Of a stretch of 64,000 nucleotides of DNA, positions 8,110 to 17,336 are shown one piece after another (position 1 is the stretch's first letter; every line of letters starts with the position of its first letter). The notes under the pieces are model-generated. The model had not been told where the DNA came from. It did no database searches and was given only the letters and a program-made list of their open reading frames with translations. The translations under genes and the position numbers were made by a program. Source of the DNA: Peribacillus cavernae (GTDB lineage: Bacteria; Bacillota; Bacilli; Bacillales; DSM-1321); NCBI RefSeq assembly GCF_003989135.1, contig NZ_RYZZ01000017.1, positions 62,001 to 126,000 on the forward strand. Direction: 5' to 3'.

Positions 8110-8399
8110 TATATTCATCTCTTTATAAGGCACTCAGATCAAGAAATTAACCGCTATTTCCAACCAGGGGAATTCATTACATTTCCGCAAATCATCTCTA
8201 ATGCATTCCAGGATTTGACCGGTTTAACGATTTCTTTCGATCCCAGTCCAGCGGCTATTGGAAATCTATTTTTCACGGGTATTACCGCATTCAATGGCAG
8301 CCCAAGACGATTAACTTCAAAATGCCCTACTATGCATTATCTATTATTTCAATAGCCGCTGACAAGATGCTGGAAGAAAAAATTTTTTATAGCAAATAA
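8110..8399 (+). pseudogene. Unidentified gene remnant, one frameshift
   Basis: Two overlapping plus-strand frames give protein-like sequence with no stop until each ends. The first includes GEFITFPQIISNAFQDLTG and SPAAIGNLFF. From about 8275, in a second frame, it continues with GYYRIQWQPK, then MPYYALSIISIAADKMLEEK and a TAA at 8397. Together they look like the C-terminal ~95 residues of a larger protein broken by one indel. No start or ribosome site is present. I do not recognise the family. Confidence 0.4.
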
Positions 8400-8483
8400 G
8401 CCCAATCAAATAGCCAGCTGAGGGTCGTTAAAAACGATATTTTTTGGAATTTAAAAATGTCAATCAAGGGATGTTCAAGCATG

Positions 8484-8526
8484 AAAAACTCCCTCAGCGG
8501 ATCAACAGTCTGAGGGAGTTTTTTGA
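8484..8526. terminator. Strong bidirectional terminator
   Basis: AAAAACTCCCTCAG and CTGAGGGAGTTTTTT form a long perfect stem around a 12-nt loop, with A and T runs on both sides. It separates the gene remnant from the minus-strand SDR operon ending at 8690. Confidence 0.88.
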
Positions 8527-8689
8527 AAACTCGGTTTTAAAACAACGTTTTTTTCAGTACGATAAAGCTTCATTACGAGAGACTTCTTGCTGGAAAACTT
8601 TGTTTATGAAGGTTGTGAAACGAAAGAAATCAATATTCCTTCAGAAAACCTGGTTCATACTAAGCAATCGCACCGTCGCCAAATGATTT

Positions 8690-9442
8690 TCACAACATGA
8701 CATCCCCACTGTTAGGTCCTAAGGTTTGACCTGTATAAACATTACCCTCTGGATCAGAAGCCAAAAATACGGCAGTCGGTGCAACTTCATCCACTCTGGC
8801 AAAACGCGGTATCACCAGTTCCGCCTTTTTACTCGTCCTAAAACTTTCACTTAGCCCCGCAAAAAGTTCTGTATCCGTCGGTCCCGGGGCGATACAGTTG
8901 GCCGTAATGCCGTATTGTCCAAGCTCAAGAGCGATAGACTTTGTAAATCCTATTACCCCTGCCTTTGCGGCTGCGTAATGGCTCATTTTAACTGCGCCTT
9001 TTTGACCCAATTGAGAAGAAGTACTAATAATTCTTCCTGATTTTTGCTCTATCATATGTGGCACAGCATACTTCGTCATTAAAAACACACTTTTCAAATC
9101 AATGTCGATCATTTGGTCCCACATCTCAACTGGCATGTCATGAACCAGACTCTCAGTTATAATGCCTGCATTATTGACTAAAATATCGATTCTGCCATAC
9201 CGTTCTATGGTTTTATCTACCATTTCTTTAACTGTGGACTCTTTCGTAATATCTTCTTCTGAGACGATGACATCGACATTATAATTTTTAAGCTCGGTTA
9301 TGATGGAATCAACTTCTTCTGGATTTTTCCCATAAATATTTAGTGATAGGTTTGCTCCTTCCTCAGCATATGCTCTAGCAATACCCAAACCGATTCCCTG
9401 TCCCGCTCCTGTGATAATCGCTGCTTTTCCTTTTAATTTCAT
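8690..9442 (-). CDS. Short-chain dehydrogenase/reductase (250 aa)
   Basis: Classical SDR: TGAGQGIG (11-18) binds the dinucleotide, NNAG at 90-93, catalytic serine around 142, and Y156-x3-K160 in SHYAAAK. It resembles FabG-like 3-oxoacyl or sugar/alcohol dehydrogenases; the substrate is not evident. The start ATG overlaps the stop of the small membrane protein (TTATGA), so translation is coupled. It is the third gene of the symporter-accessory-SDR operon, which suggests it oxidises or reduces what the symporter brings in. The C-terminal VMLN-type ending is slightly short but normal. Confidence 0.88.
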   Translation of the reverse strand: MKLKGKAAIITGAGQGIGLGIARAYAEEGANLSLNIYGKNPEEVDSIITELKNYNVDVIVSEEDITKESTVKEMVDKTIERYGRIDILVNNAGIITESLVHDMPVEMWDQMIDIDLKSVFLMTKYAVPHMIEQKSGRIISTSSQLGQKGAVKMSHYAAAKAGVIGFTKSIALELGQYGITANCIAPGPTDTELFAGLSESFRTSKKAELVIPRFARVDEVAPTAVFLASDPEGNVYTGQTLGPNSGDVML

Positions 9443-9621
9443 AAGAAAGATTTCTCCCTGTCTTCTAGATTTTGATTATATTCTGATTTTTTGGTACCAT
9501 CCTCATCTGCACTTCCAGTTTTTCCAATTCCATGTTTAAAAATCTGATACGTGAGGACTGCACAAGTGAAAGCCAGGCTTGCAAAAGAGAAGTAGGAGAA
9601 AAAGATGAAAAATTCCCTCAT
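9439..9621 (-). CDS. Small single-helix partner of a sodium symporter (60 aa)
   Basis: One hydrophobic segment at about residues 5-28 (FSYFSFASLAFTCAVLTYQI) is followed by a polar, charged tail. It lies 22 nt after the SSS symporter gene and overlaps the SDR start by 4 nt. Small membrane proteins in this position next to solute:sodium symporters are known as symporter small accessory proteins. The context supports that role, while the sequence alone would not. Confidence 0.65.
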   Translation of the reverse strand: MREFFIFFSYFSFASLAFTCAVLTYQIFKHGIGKTGSADEDGTKKSEYNQNLEDREKSFL

Positions 9622-9643
9622 TTTTGGATCCTCCTATAAATTT

Positions 9644-11107
9644 TCAAGTATTTTGATTCAGATCTTCTTTTAACTGATTGAAATCAAAATTATCCGGTTT
9701 AATTATCGATAACAATATGGTAAGAACTAAGGATGTAAGGATACAAATTAAATAGGCTAACCATTGTGGGATTATATTAGTAAGCAAAAATATCGATACC
9801 AAAACAACCGATACACTGATTGCAGTGACAACCGCAAAGGAGCTGGTTTTCTTCCACCAGAGTCCGAGCACGATTGGGAAAAACGGTGCGCCTACGAAGG
9901 CACCAACCGTTAACATCGCGGTAAGCAAAGAAACCTTCTGCAATAATATAGTTGCAATGACAATCAGTATGGCAATGACAACAGAAGAAAGTCTAATAAA
10001 TGTAAGAGATTGTTGAGGTGACGCCTTTTTATTTATATATTGTTCATAAATGTCGCTGGTGACAAGTGAACTTATAGCACCAAGATAAGCGGATCCGGTA
10101 GAATAAATGGCAAACAATACCGCGACCGCCAAAAATACACTAAACGGTGTAGACAAAACTTCTGAAATCACTCGCGGGAACACATCGCTAGGATAATCCA
10201 GTTTTAAACCGAGTGCTAAACCGACTACACCCACTAATGTACTAACCATAGCCAGTGGCGCCCAACTCCAACCACCCCAAATTAATCCTTTCTTTACGCC
10301 GCTCTCTTCAACCGCGAAGGCTCTTTGCCAGGCGTAGTTTGAAAGGGTTGCAATGGCGCCGAAAGAGAAAAATTGGACTAATAAATAGTTTGTAATAGCG
10401 TCCAAGCGGAACAAATTGAGTTTTTCCGGTTCAGCATTTCCGAGATTGGCGACCATCATATCATAAATATTTCCGGCTCCGCCAAGTTTGATATATACGG
10501 CCGGAACCATCACTAGCAATATGAGTACAACGATAAAATATTGGATGTAGCTTGTAATAAGTGTAGACCAAAGTCCGGCTATTAAATAAAAGCCGAGAAA
10601 AATGGCTGCTAGCACAATTGCCGTTGTCGTGTAGCCGATATCAAACATGCCGCTAAAAAATGCTGCTCCTCCAATGATCTGCAGCATTGTAAATAAGGCC
10701 ATAATCCAAATGGCAATTAAGGTAAAGATAATGTGACCTGATTTACCAAATCTTTGCTTTGCAAAAGAACCAATGGTTACACCATCAGGAGTTAACTTTC
10801 TTACTCGAGTAGCAATAAATGCAAAAATGGTAAAGCTGATTGGGGTAGGCAGCCAATAAATATATAAACCGGCGACCCCCCAAGTATAAGCACCTTCTGC
10901 CGCAGCAAGCAACGAACCCGCCCAGAGCTCTGTGGCGGCAACAGAAGCTGCTATTAATCCCCATTTTACGCCTCTGCTTGCAACCATGAATGTTTCGGCA
11001 TCATTGACCTTTGACTTTTTGTAAATCCACCACGAACTGCCAAACATCAAAATTCCTGAAACAATGATGATGATCCATGCCCATGAGCTGGGTAGTAACT
11101 CCATCAA
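9644..11107 (-). CDS. Solute:sodium symporter, SSS family (487 aa)
   Basis: About 13 membrane helices across the whole length, with the SSS-type core, for example WAGSLLAAAEGAYTWGVAG near residue 62 and a GLWSTLITSYIQYFIV segment near 180 where the family's sodium/substrate helices lie. The length is typical. Solute unknown: SSS members carry sugars, amino acids, acids or ureides with sodium. First gene of an operon with a small accessory protein and an SDR. The upstream region (11108-11279) holds no further gene. Confidence 0.88.
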   Translation of the reverse strand: MMELLPSSWAWIIIIVSGILMFGSSWWIYKKSKVNDAETFMVASRGVKWGLIAASVAATELWAGSLLAAAEGAYTWGVAGLYIYWLPTPISFTIFAFIATRVRKLTPDGVTIGSFAKQRFGKSGHIIFTLIAIWIMALFTMLQIIGGAAFFSGMFDIGYTTTAIVLAAIFLGFYLIAGLWSTLITSYIQYFIVVLILLVMVPAVYIKLGGAGNIYDMMVANLGNAEPEKLNLFRLDAITNYLLVQFFSFGAIATLSNYAWQRAFAVEESGVKKGLIWGGWSWAPLAMVSTLVGVVGLALGLKLDYPSDVFPRVISEVLSTPFSVFLAVAVLFAIYSTGSAYLGAISSLVTSDIYEQYINKKASPQQSLTFIRLSSVVIAILIVIATILLQKVSLLTAMLTVGAFVGAPFFPIVLGLWWKKTSSFAVVTAISVSVVLVSIFLLTNIIPQWLAYLICILTSLVLTILLSIIKPDNFDFNQLKEDLNQNT

Positions 11108-11279
11108 AAATCCCCCTGTCTTAACGCATAATTAAGGATATATTTGTCGAGAAATTAGTGCGTCTGTCGAATTCTAAGACGTCTCTATTCTTAAAAAATT
11201 GATAGCTTTTTAAGATTTGATGAGGGAGTGGTTCATGAAATGAAGAGTCTCTTTTTGAATCTGTTCATTTCAAATGCTA

Positions 11280-12668
11280 TCAAGCAAGTATTGGCATTTT
11301 ATTCTCCCACGGGTAGGAAGCCTCAAAACATGCTGCGGCCTGCAGGATATCAACCTCACGATTAAATCCAGCCACCATTTGAAGGCCAACAGGCATCCCT
11401 TCCTCATCAATGCCACAAGGAATCGAGGCTGCAGGATTCCCTGTCAGATTGAAAGGATAGGTATAGTAAGACCAGGATACCATATTACGATCTAACAGAT
11501 TTGGAGGCACATTTACTCCTGCATTTATCGACGATACCGGAAGAGTTGGGGTAAGCAGTAAATCATAATCTTGAAAAAATTGCCGCACCTTCTCATGCAG
11601 GCTGTACCTTTTGAAAACCTTCGAATAATATGATTCCATGGATTCATCAAGAGCATATTGCAATACCCCGGCAAGGGCGGGATCCAGGAGATCACTATTT
11701 TCATCTTTCAAAGTCACACCAATGCCAGCGTAAAAATCGGCCATCCATAAATCAATTGGATCATCAAATACTTTCTCCACTAGTTCTACCGAGCAACCCA
11801 TGTCCTCAAAACGGCGTACTGCGTTCTCAGTGATCATCCGCACCTCTGGAGTAGGTTTGGCATAACCCAATGTTGGGCTCCAGGCAATCCGCAACCCTTT
11901 TATAGGAAGGTCGCATGCCTCGATAAAGTTAGGCACCGATTCAGAAACACTGGCTGGATCACGAGATTCATAGCCTGAAATAACTTGCATTAGTAAAGCA
12001 GCATCCCGAACCGTTCTTGATAAAACACCTACGTGAGCTAGAGTTGGAGTTGCACTAGTAGGAAACACAGGAACGCGGCCAAATTGCGCTTTAATACCAA
12101 AGAGCCCACAAAGGGCCGACGGAATGCGGACAGATCCCCCTCCATCAGTACCAAGTGCAAACGGAGTTATCCCAGCTGCTACCGAAGCTGCCGCACCAGC
12201 ACTAGATCCTCCAGTTGTTTTTTCAAGGTTCCATGGATTAGAGGTAACACCCGTAAGTGGGCTATCGCTGCTTCCAGCCTTACTGCCAAACTCAGTCGTA
12301 GTTGTTTTACCTATGATGCCAGCACCAGCATTACGTACTCGTTCAACAGAAGGAGCATCAGCAGCAGCGAGATTGTTAACCCTTGTACGTGAACCAAATG
12401 TAGTTTTGATGCCGCCGACATTGATTAAATCTTTTACTGAAATTGGAATCCCCTGCAGCAATCCTAACGGTTTTCCTGACATTATCGCCTTATCAGTTGC
12501 CTTGGCAGCCTCCATCGCGAGGTCGGGTGTCGTTGTTACAAACGCGTTCAACGCCGGTTCTAAAGCATTCATTCTGGTAAGGGTGTCAGACATCACTTCG
12601 ACTGCAGATATTTCTTTTTCAGCTATGACATTTCGTATTTCCAAAGCCGTCATGTTAGCGATGTTCAT
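11280..12668 (-). CDS. Amidase signature family enzyme, copy A (462 aa)
   Basis: I place the start at ATG 12668 because GAAAGGAGGGAG lies just upstream; an in-frame codon at 12692 is inside that ribosome site. The Ser-cisSer-Lys triad is complete: K79 in ISVKDLI, S155 in TGGSSAG and S179 in GTDGGGSVR. Cytoplasmic amide hydrolase related to GatA and to AtzF/indoleacetamide-type enzymes; with no GatB/C neighbours it is not the tRNA amidotransferase. A paralogue with the same order of motifs, but broken, sits at 26244-27636. The similarity includes the 3' flank (TGTTCATTTC...AAATGCTAT), so a segment, not just the gene, was duplicated. Confidence 0.92.
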   Translation of the reverse strand: MNIANMTALEIRNVIAEKEISAVEVMSDTLTRMNALEPALNAFVTTTPDLAMEAAKATDKAIMSGKPLGLLQGIPISVKDLINVGGIKTTFGSRTRVNNLAAADAPSVERVRNAGAGIIGKTTTTEFGSKAGSSDSPLTGVTSNPWNLEKTTGGSSAGAAASVAAGITPFALGTDGGGSVRIPSALCGLFGIKAQFGRVPVFPTSATPTLAHVGVLSRTVRDAALLMQVISGYESRDPASVSESVPNFIEACDLPIKGLRIAWSPTLGYAKPTPEVRMITENAVRRFEDMGCSVELVEKVFDDPIDLWMADFYAGIGVTLKDENSDLLDPALAGVLQYALDESMESYYSKVFKRYSLHEKVRQFFQDYDLLLTPTLPVSSINAGVNVPPNLLDRNMVSWSYYTYPFNLTGNPAASIPCGIDEEGMPVGLQMVAGFNREVDILQAAACFEASYPWENKMPILA

Positions 12669-12783
12669 GGTGCACTCCCTCCTTTCTATCAAAGAATATC
12701 CAATCCTATCAGAAGTGAATCCAGGAAGGATGAAAAAGAAATAAATACCAATGCTATCCTTGTATTATCTTTCTTTAGTAAAC

Positions 12784-13481
12784 TTAAAAATTAATCATCG
12801 TTTTTATGACTCCATCTTTCTGATGTTCAAAAATATCGTATGCCTCAAGAATATCATCGAAATGATATCTATGAGTAACCATTGATTCAAGAGTAATACG
12901 ATGGGTTTTTACCAATTGAATGAGTTGGAGCATACGCTCTCTTCCACCAGGGCATAGAGTCGTGACAATTTTATGATCTCCCATTCCTCCGGCAAATGTC
13001 TCAATCGGAATATGCAAGTGACCGGAATAGATTCCTACACTCGACACTGTACCGCCTCTGCGAATCGACCTTAAACAGTTTTCAAACGTTTCTTGTTTGC
13101 CAAGGGCTTCAATAGCAACATCAGCACCGCGCCCGTCTGTCAATCGAAAGATTTCCTCTATGACATTTATAGTCTTGAAATTCAGTACGATGTCGGCTCC
13201 CATTTTTTTTGCGATTTCCATTCTTGCAGGATCGGCGTCTACCCCAATGATCAAACCGGCACCCTTCAACCGCGCACCGGCTATGGCGCATAATCCTACG
13301 GGGCCACAGGCATAAACTACAACTACATCACCGATTTGGATATTGGCTTTTTCCGCTGCTGCGATACCCGTAGAACCAATATCGCAAATCATTAATACTT
13401 CCTCATCTGATACATCATCAGGAATTTTAGTCAAATTGTAATTGGGATACGGCATTTTAAAATATTCAGCGTGAGTTCCTT
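12784..13481 (-). pseudogene. Truncated zinc alcohol dehydrogenase, near-identical copy of the gene at 28755
   Basis: The C-terminal ~223 residues of a medium-chain dehydrogenase (from MPYPNYNLTK, including the VVVYACGPVG nucleotide fold), with one amino-acid difference from the full gene at 28755-29876. The N-terminal ~150 residues holding the zinc ligands are gone; homology stops abruptly at about 13481. By eye the DNA from about 12836 to 13481 differs from the intact copy at about three bases, yet the last ~50 bp of the gene (12784-12835) differ at roughly nine. There is no ribosome site at 13455. Non-functional as a dehydrogenase. Confidence 0.85.
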
Positions 13482-13633
13482 CTATTTCTTTAGAGCCCTT
13501 AAAACACTGGTAGAGAATTAATTATTCATTGATGCAAAGCCTTAACAGCACCACTATCCTTCTCTTATTAGGAGGACATATTTTAGAATAAAAATAGGGA
13601 TCTAATCCTTAGACATAAAATGTCTCGATTATT

Positions 13634-13660
13634 GTTCCTGATAACATCACCCCTTTCAAT
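13634..13660 (-). repeat. 27-bp element shared with 30820-30846
   Basis: On the minus strand ATTGAAAGGGGTGATG, followed by a TTATCAGGAAC stretch, matches 30846-30820 at 25 of 27 bases. In both places it looks like a ribosome site with start codon and first codons (M-L-S-G-T) of a gene whose body is missing. Probably the 5' scrap of a gene duplicated with the module. Confidence 0.4.
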
Positions 13661-13770
13661 GAATTCCTTCCAGCGAAATATAGATTAAGAGTTTCGCTTA
13701 ACCGTAGGTTTTTTCTTACTAAATGTAAATATTCGGAAGTGGGCTACTTTGTAATCGTAATTACCTTTTT

Positions 13771-14769
13771 TTATTGACGCAGTTTAGGTTCTCTGGAATA
13801 GATAAGCAGGATTAACAGTAGAATGAGCCCCTGCAAGAGAACCCTCACACCAGGGGGCATGCCCACCGCGACCAACACGCTGGTCAAAAGCACAAGTACC
13901 ACTGAACCTAGCGCCGATCCCAGATAAGTTCCCTGTCCACCTGTTAGTGAGGTTCCACCAATTACTACAGCTGCAATGGACAGGAGGGCATAATCCTTAC
14001 CCATTTCCAACTGAGCACTGCCAACATATCCTAGAAGAACAAGTCCACCGAGAGTTCCGGCTACACTGGCAATTACGTATGTCAGCAGAACGGTTTTGTT
14101 TACGCTAATCCCTGAAATGATCGCCGCCATCCTGTTGCTGCCTACCAGATACAGTGTTTTGCCATAACGCGTTTTGCGCAGCACCAACTCTAGAGCAATG
14201 ATAAGAACAATGCCAAGAATTAACATCCAGCGAATCGGACCCAGGTGACCAATCCCCAATTTCACCAGGATTTCCGGCGCTCCGCCACTAGGAAGCCCTT
14301 TCGTATAAGCAAGGGCGAAACCGTTGACAACTGATGTCATGCCCAAGGTCATGACCAGCGGAGGTATGTTGATGAACTGTATCGCAATACCGTTGATTAG
14401 GCCAATAATAATGCCGATTCCAATCAGTATCAAAACTGTGTACCAGATTTCGGTGTTCATGCCTTTGCTGAGAACTGCCCCAAGCAGAGCCCCCATCGAC
14501 ATGACAGCACCAATGGAAAGGTCAATGCCTTCGTTCCCTGAAATAATGATTAGCGTCTGCGCGATGGCGGCAATGGCAAGCACGGTTGAAATAGATACGA
14601 TAGTTCCGATGTTACCGAGCGAAGCGAATCCAGGACTTAATATTTGTCCGAGAATGAGCAGAAGAACGATTATGGACAAAGACGGAATATATGGTTTCAA
14701 TTTGTTGCGAATCATCTTGGTTGATGATGGTTTCGGAGCACTTTTTTCTATATTCATTTCCATACTCAC
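13771..14769 (-). CDS. Ribose-type ABC transporter permease 2 (332 aa)
   Basis: RbsC/AraH-type (BPD_transp_2) permease with eight to ten hydrophobic helices and the family's GxDLSxG motif (SGNEGIDLSIGAVMS near residue 82) and GGQGTYLGSALG near 285. Its start overlaps the stop of the upstream permease by 4 nt. It ends the four-gene importer operon (binding protein, ATPase, two permeases). Two different permeases suggest a heterodimeric channel, as in LsrC/LsrD or YtfT/YjfF systems. Confidence 0.9.
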   Translation of the reverse strand: MSMEMNIEKSAPKPSSTKMIRNKLKPYIPSLSIIVLLLILGQILSPGFASLGNIGTIVSISTVLAIAAIAQTLIIISGNEGIDLSIGAVMSMGALLGAVLSKGMNTEIWYTVLILIGIGIIIGLINGIAIQFINIPPLVMTLGMTSVVNGFALAYTKGLPSGGAPEILVKLGIGHLGPIRWMLILGIVLIIALELVLRKTRYGKTLYLVGSNRMAAIISGISVNKTVLLTYVIASVAGTLGGLVLLGYVGSAQLEMGKDYALLSIAAVVIGGTSLTGGQGTYLGSALGSVVLVLLTSVLVAVGMPPGVRVLLQGLILLLILLIYSREPKLRQ

Positions 14770-15761
14770 GGCTGGTTTCCTCCTATCGGCTTTATGTGGC
14801 TAGGCTTGAAGGAAAACGTGCGTTTCCTTTTCTTCATCAGAGACGCACCGATAATTCCTAGAAGCACGATAACTCCGGAAGTCAAATCCTGGTAGGTGGA
14901 TGGAATTTGAATAGCATATATAAGAGAAAATGCCAATCCGAGAAAAACGGCCCCGAATATCGCCCCGAATATATCACCACTCCCCCCCATTAAAGAAACG
15001 CTCCCGATAACGGCAGCTGCCACCGCAAAAAGGGTGTATGTGTTGCCAACCAGCGGATCTCCCGCTCCAGTATTACCAGTAAGGGCTATGGCCGCAATAG
15101 CAGAAATAAAGCCTGAAGACACGTACGTATAAAATTGGATCCAAACAACAGGAACGCCCGATACATACGTTTTCTGGATGTCGCGACCCATTGAGTATAG
15201 CTGTAGTCCGGCAGGTGTCGCCTTCCAAATAAACCAAATTAGAATAGATATAATGATGAAAAGCAGTGGAGTAGGAAGGAATCCGATTACATTCGATTGG
15301 TACCACATCACGTATTCAATCGGAACGGATCCGCCGGGAAAAGGCATGATCCATAAAGCCGCACCAGCTGCGACAGATGTTGTGGCAAGCGTGGCAAGCA
15401 ATGGAGTCACCCTTAGAAATCCGATTACTATGCCGTTCAAAACTCCAATGATAATACCCGCAAGGATACCGACTGCAATGGCGGAAGGGAAACTCCAACC
15501 TTGTCCGAATAAAGTCACGACGATGACGTTTACGAGAGAAATGATCCCTCCGACTGAAAGGTCAATCCCTCTTCCCAACAAAACAAAGGTTTGTGCCATG
15601 GCTACTATTATCAACGGTGTATAGGATGTCAAAAAACTTGAGATATAGGACATACTGAAAAAATGAGGAATTAAAAATGAATTGATCACCGATAGGGCTA
15701 TGATAAGAACTAATGAAGGAAAAGATGACCAATTCAGCAGTTTTCGCTTAAACGTGTTCAT
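14766..15761 (-). CDS. Ribose-type ABC transporter permease 1 (331 aa)
   Basis: BPD_transp_2 family permease with LLGRGIDLSVGGIISL (about 61-76), the canonical ribose-type permease motif, and GGSGDIFGAIFGAVFLG near 270. Overlaps both neighbours by 4 nt, so the ATPase and both permeases are translationally coupled. Probably partners the second permease in a heterodimer. Confidence 0.9.
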   Translation of the reverse strand: MNTFKRKLLNWSSFPSLVLIIALSVINSFLIPHFFSMSYISSFLTSYTPLIIVAMAQTFVLLGRGIDLSVGGIISLVNVIVVTLFGQGWSFPSAIAVGILAGIIIGVLNGIVIGFLRVTPLLATLATTSVAAGAALWIMPFPGGSVPIEYVMWYQSNVIGFLPTPLLFIIISILIWFIWKATPAGLQLYSMGRDIQKTYVSGVPVVWIQFYTYVSSGFISAIAAIALTGNTGAGDPLVGNTYTLFAVAAAVIGSVSLMGGSGDIFGAIFGAVFLGLAFSLIYAIQIPSTYQDLTSGVIVLLGIIGASLMKKRKRTFSFKPSHIKPIGGNQP

Positions 15762-17254
15762 TTGCCAACCACACCTTCCCTAGGTAATGAAGCAGATATG
15801 ATATTGTGAACGGTAATATCTTCCCCCATCAAAGTTTTGACGAACTTGCCATCGTACATGACCATGATTCTTGAATTTTTCAGAGGTTTAGTTAAGTGGA
15901 CAAGTTCCTCGTCGTCACTGGAAACCATAATGACAACAGAGCCTGACGCGGCAAGATCGCCGAATATTTCATGCACGTCCCCGCGGGCCTGAACGTCGAT
16001 ACCTTTGGTCGGATCATCTGCAATGAGCACCTTTGGATTAGTTCCAGTCCAGCGTGCGATGACAACTTTTTGCTGGTTTCCTCCACTAAGGTTGCGGATT
16101 TGCTGTGAAGCGTTATCGTATTTTACACCGTAGGAGTCAAGCAACCGTTTCTGGTTTAGAGCTTTACGGCTTAAAGCGCTCGAATTGACAGCTTCAAGAT
16201 TTTCTGCAATCGATCTTACAGAGAAAGTGCCTTCACGCTCCCGATCCCCCGAAAGAAATGCCAATCCCTCCTGAACGGATTTGTGAACGGAATCGATTTG
16301 GAGTTCCTTGTCGTCAAGACGAATATGAACATGTCCGTTTAAACCGTAAAGTGTTCGGACAAAATCAGATTGTCCTTGACCCTGAAGCCCGGCGATACCT
16401 ATCACTTCCCCTTGTTTTGCATCTAGGCTTACTCTAGTACCGAAACGCTTCAAAGTCATATCCTTAACCGAGAGCAGGACACGGTCAGACTGCTCAATGG
16501 CGCGATTCTCTTTCGTTTGGCCACCGATATTTTCTTTGTACGCCGTGAGCATGCCGACTAGCATATCTTCATTTACCTCGGAAATAGGGAACGTATCAAT
16601 GACGGAACCGTTTCGCATGACGGTAACTGAATCGCATATGGAAAAAATCTCAGACATTCGGTGTGAAATGAATAGTATTCCGCAACCTTTCGCGCTTAGT
16701 TCCCGTACTATATTTTTAAATATTTCCACCTCTTGGCGGAACAGGGCCGAGGTAATTTCATCGATGACCAGAATCTCAGGTTCCTGCAGCAACGATTTGG
16801 CGAATTCCACCATGAACTGCTTATTGGCAGGTAAATCTTCTACTAGGACGCCGAGCTCGCTGCTTAAACCTATTTTCTCTAAAATTGCAGACGCTTTTGC
16901 TTTCATAGCATTTTTATCTATAAAAAGACGGCCTTTTCTTGGGATCGAAGGAAGCACTAGGTTCTCTTCAACTGTCAGATTAGTAAGAAGGCTGAGTTCT
17001 TGAGAGGTAATGATTACCTTTAGTTTTTTCGCCTGTGAAGGAGAATTCACCTCAAAAGGCTTTCCCTTAAAATACAATTCACCTGCATCCGGTTTAACGG
17101 CTCCACCGATGATTTTGGCTAGCGTGCTTTTTCCCGAGCCATTTCCTCCAAGAACTGCTCGAATTTCGCCTTTTTCCAATGAGAAAGAAGCTTCTTGTAT
17201 GGCAACAACCGACCCGTACGTTTTTGAAATGTGTTTACATTCGAAAAGTGGCAT
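15758..17254 (-). CDS. Ribose-type ABC transporter ATPase, two nucleotide-binding domains (498 aa)
   Basis: RbsA/MglA-type duplicated ATPase. First domain: Walker A GGNGSGKST near 36, Walker B LVIDEITSAL near 163. The second domain begins around 260 and has a degenerate P-loop (GLQGQGQSD) but an intact signature LSGGNQQKV and ADDPTKGID, as is normal for this family. The first-domain signature region (VEDLPANKQFMVEFAKSL) departs from LSxGxxQ, also usual here. Powers the import system encoded by its neighbours. Confidence 0.92.
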   Translation of the reverse strand: MPLFECKHISKTYGSVVAIQEASFSLEKGEIRAVLGGNGSGKSTLAKIIGGAVKPDAGELYFKGKPFEVNSPSQAKKLKVIITSQELSLLTNLTVEENLVLPSIPRKGRLFIDKNAMKAKASAILEKIGLSSELGVLVEDLPANKQFMVEFAKSLLQEPEILVIDEITSALFRQEVEIFKNIVRELSAKGCGILFISHRMSEIFSICDSVTVMRNGSVIDTFPISEVNEDMLVGMLTAYKENIGGQTKENRAIEQSDRVLLSVKDMTLKRFGTRVSLDAKQGEVIGIAGLQGQGQSDFVRTLYGLNGHVHIRLDDKELQIDSVHKSVQEGLAFLSGDREREGTFSVRSIAENLEAVNSSALSRKALNQKRLLDSYGVKYDNASQQIRNLSGGNQQKVVIARWTGTNPKVLIADDPTKGIDVQARGDVHEIFGDLAASGSVVIMVSSDDEELVHLTKPLKNSRIMVMYDGKFVKTLMGEDITVHNIISASLPREGVVGK

Positions 17255-17336
17255 GATTTCCCCCCTTTAGTAATCACTTAGAAAAATGCACTCGGCATCT
17301 TTCTAAGTTTTATGGAATATAAAAAGATTAGGAATA

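Noticed and set aside
8444-8686. 80-codon plus-strand frame
   Set aside because: It reads straight through a strong bidirectional terminator (8484-8526); composition is not protein-like.
12124-12744. 206-codon plus-strand frame over amidase copy A
   Set aside because: Antisense shadow of a well-supported gene; the same shadow appears over copy B.
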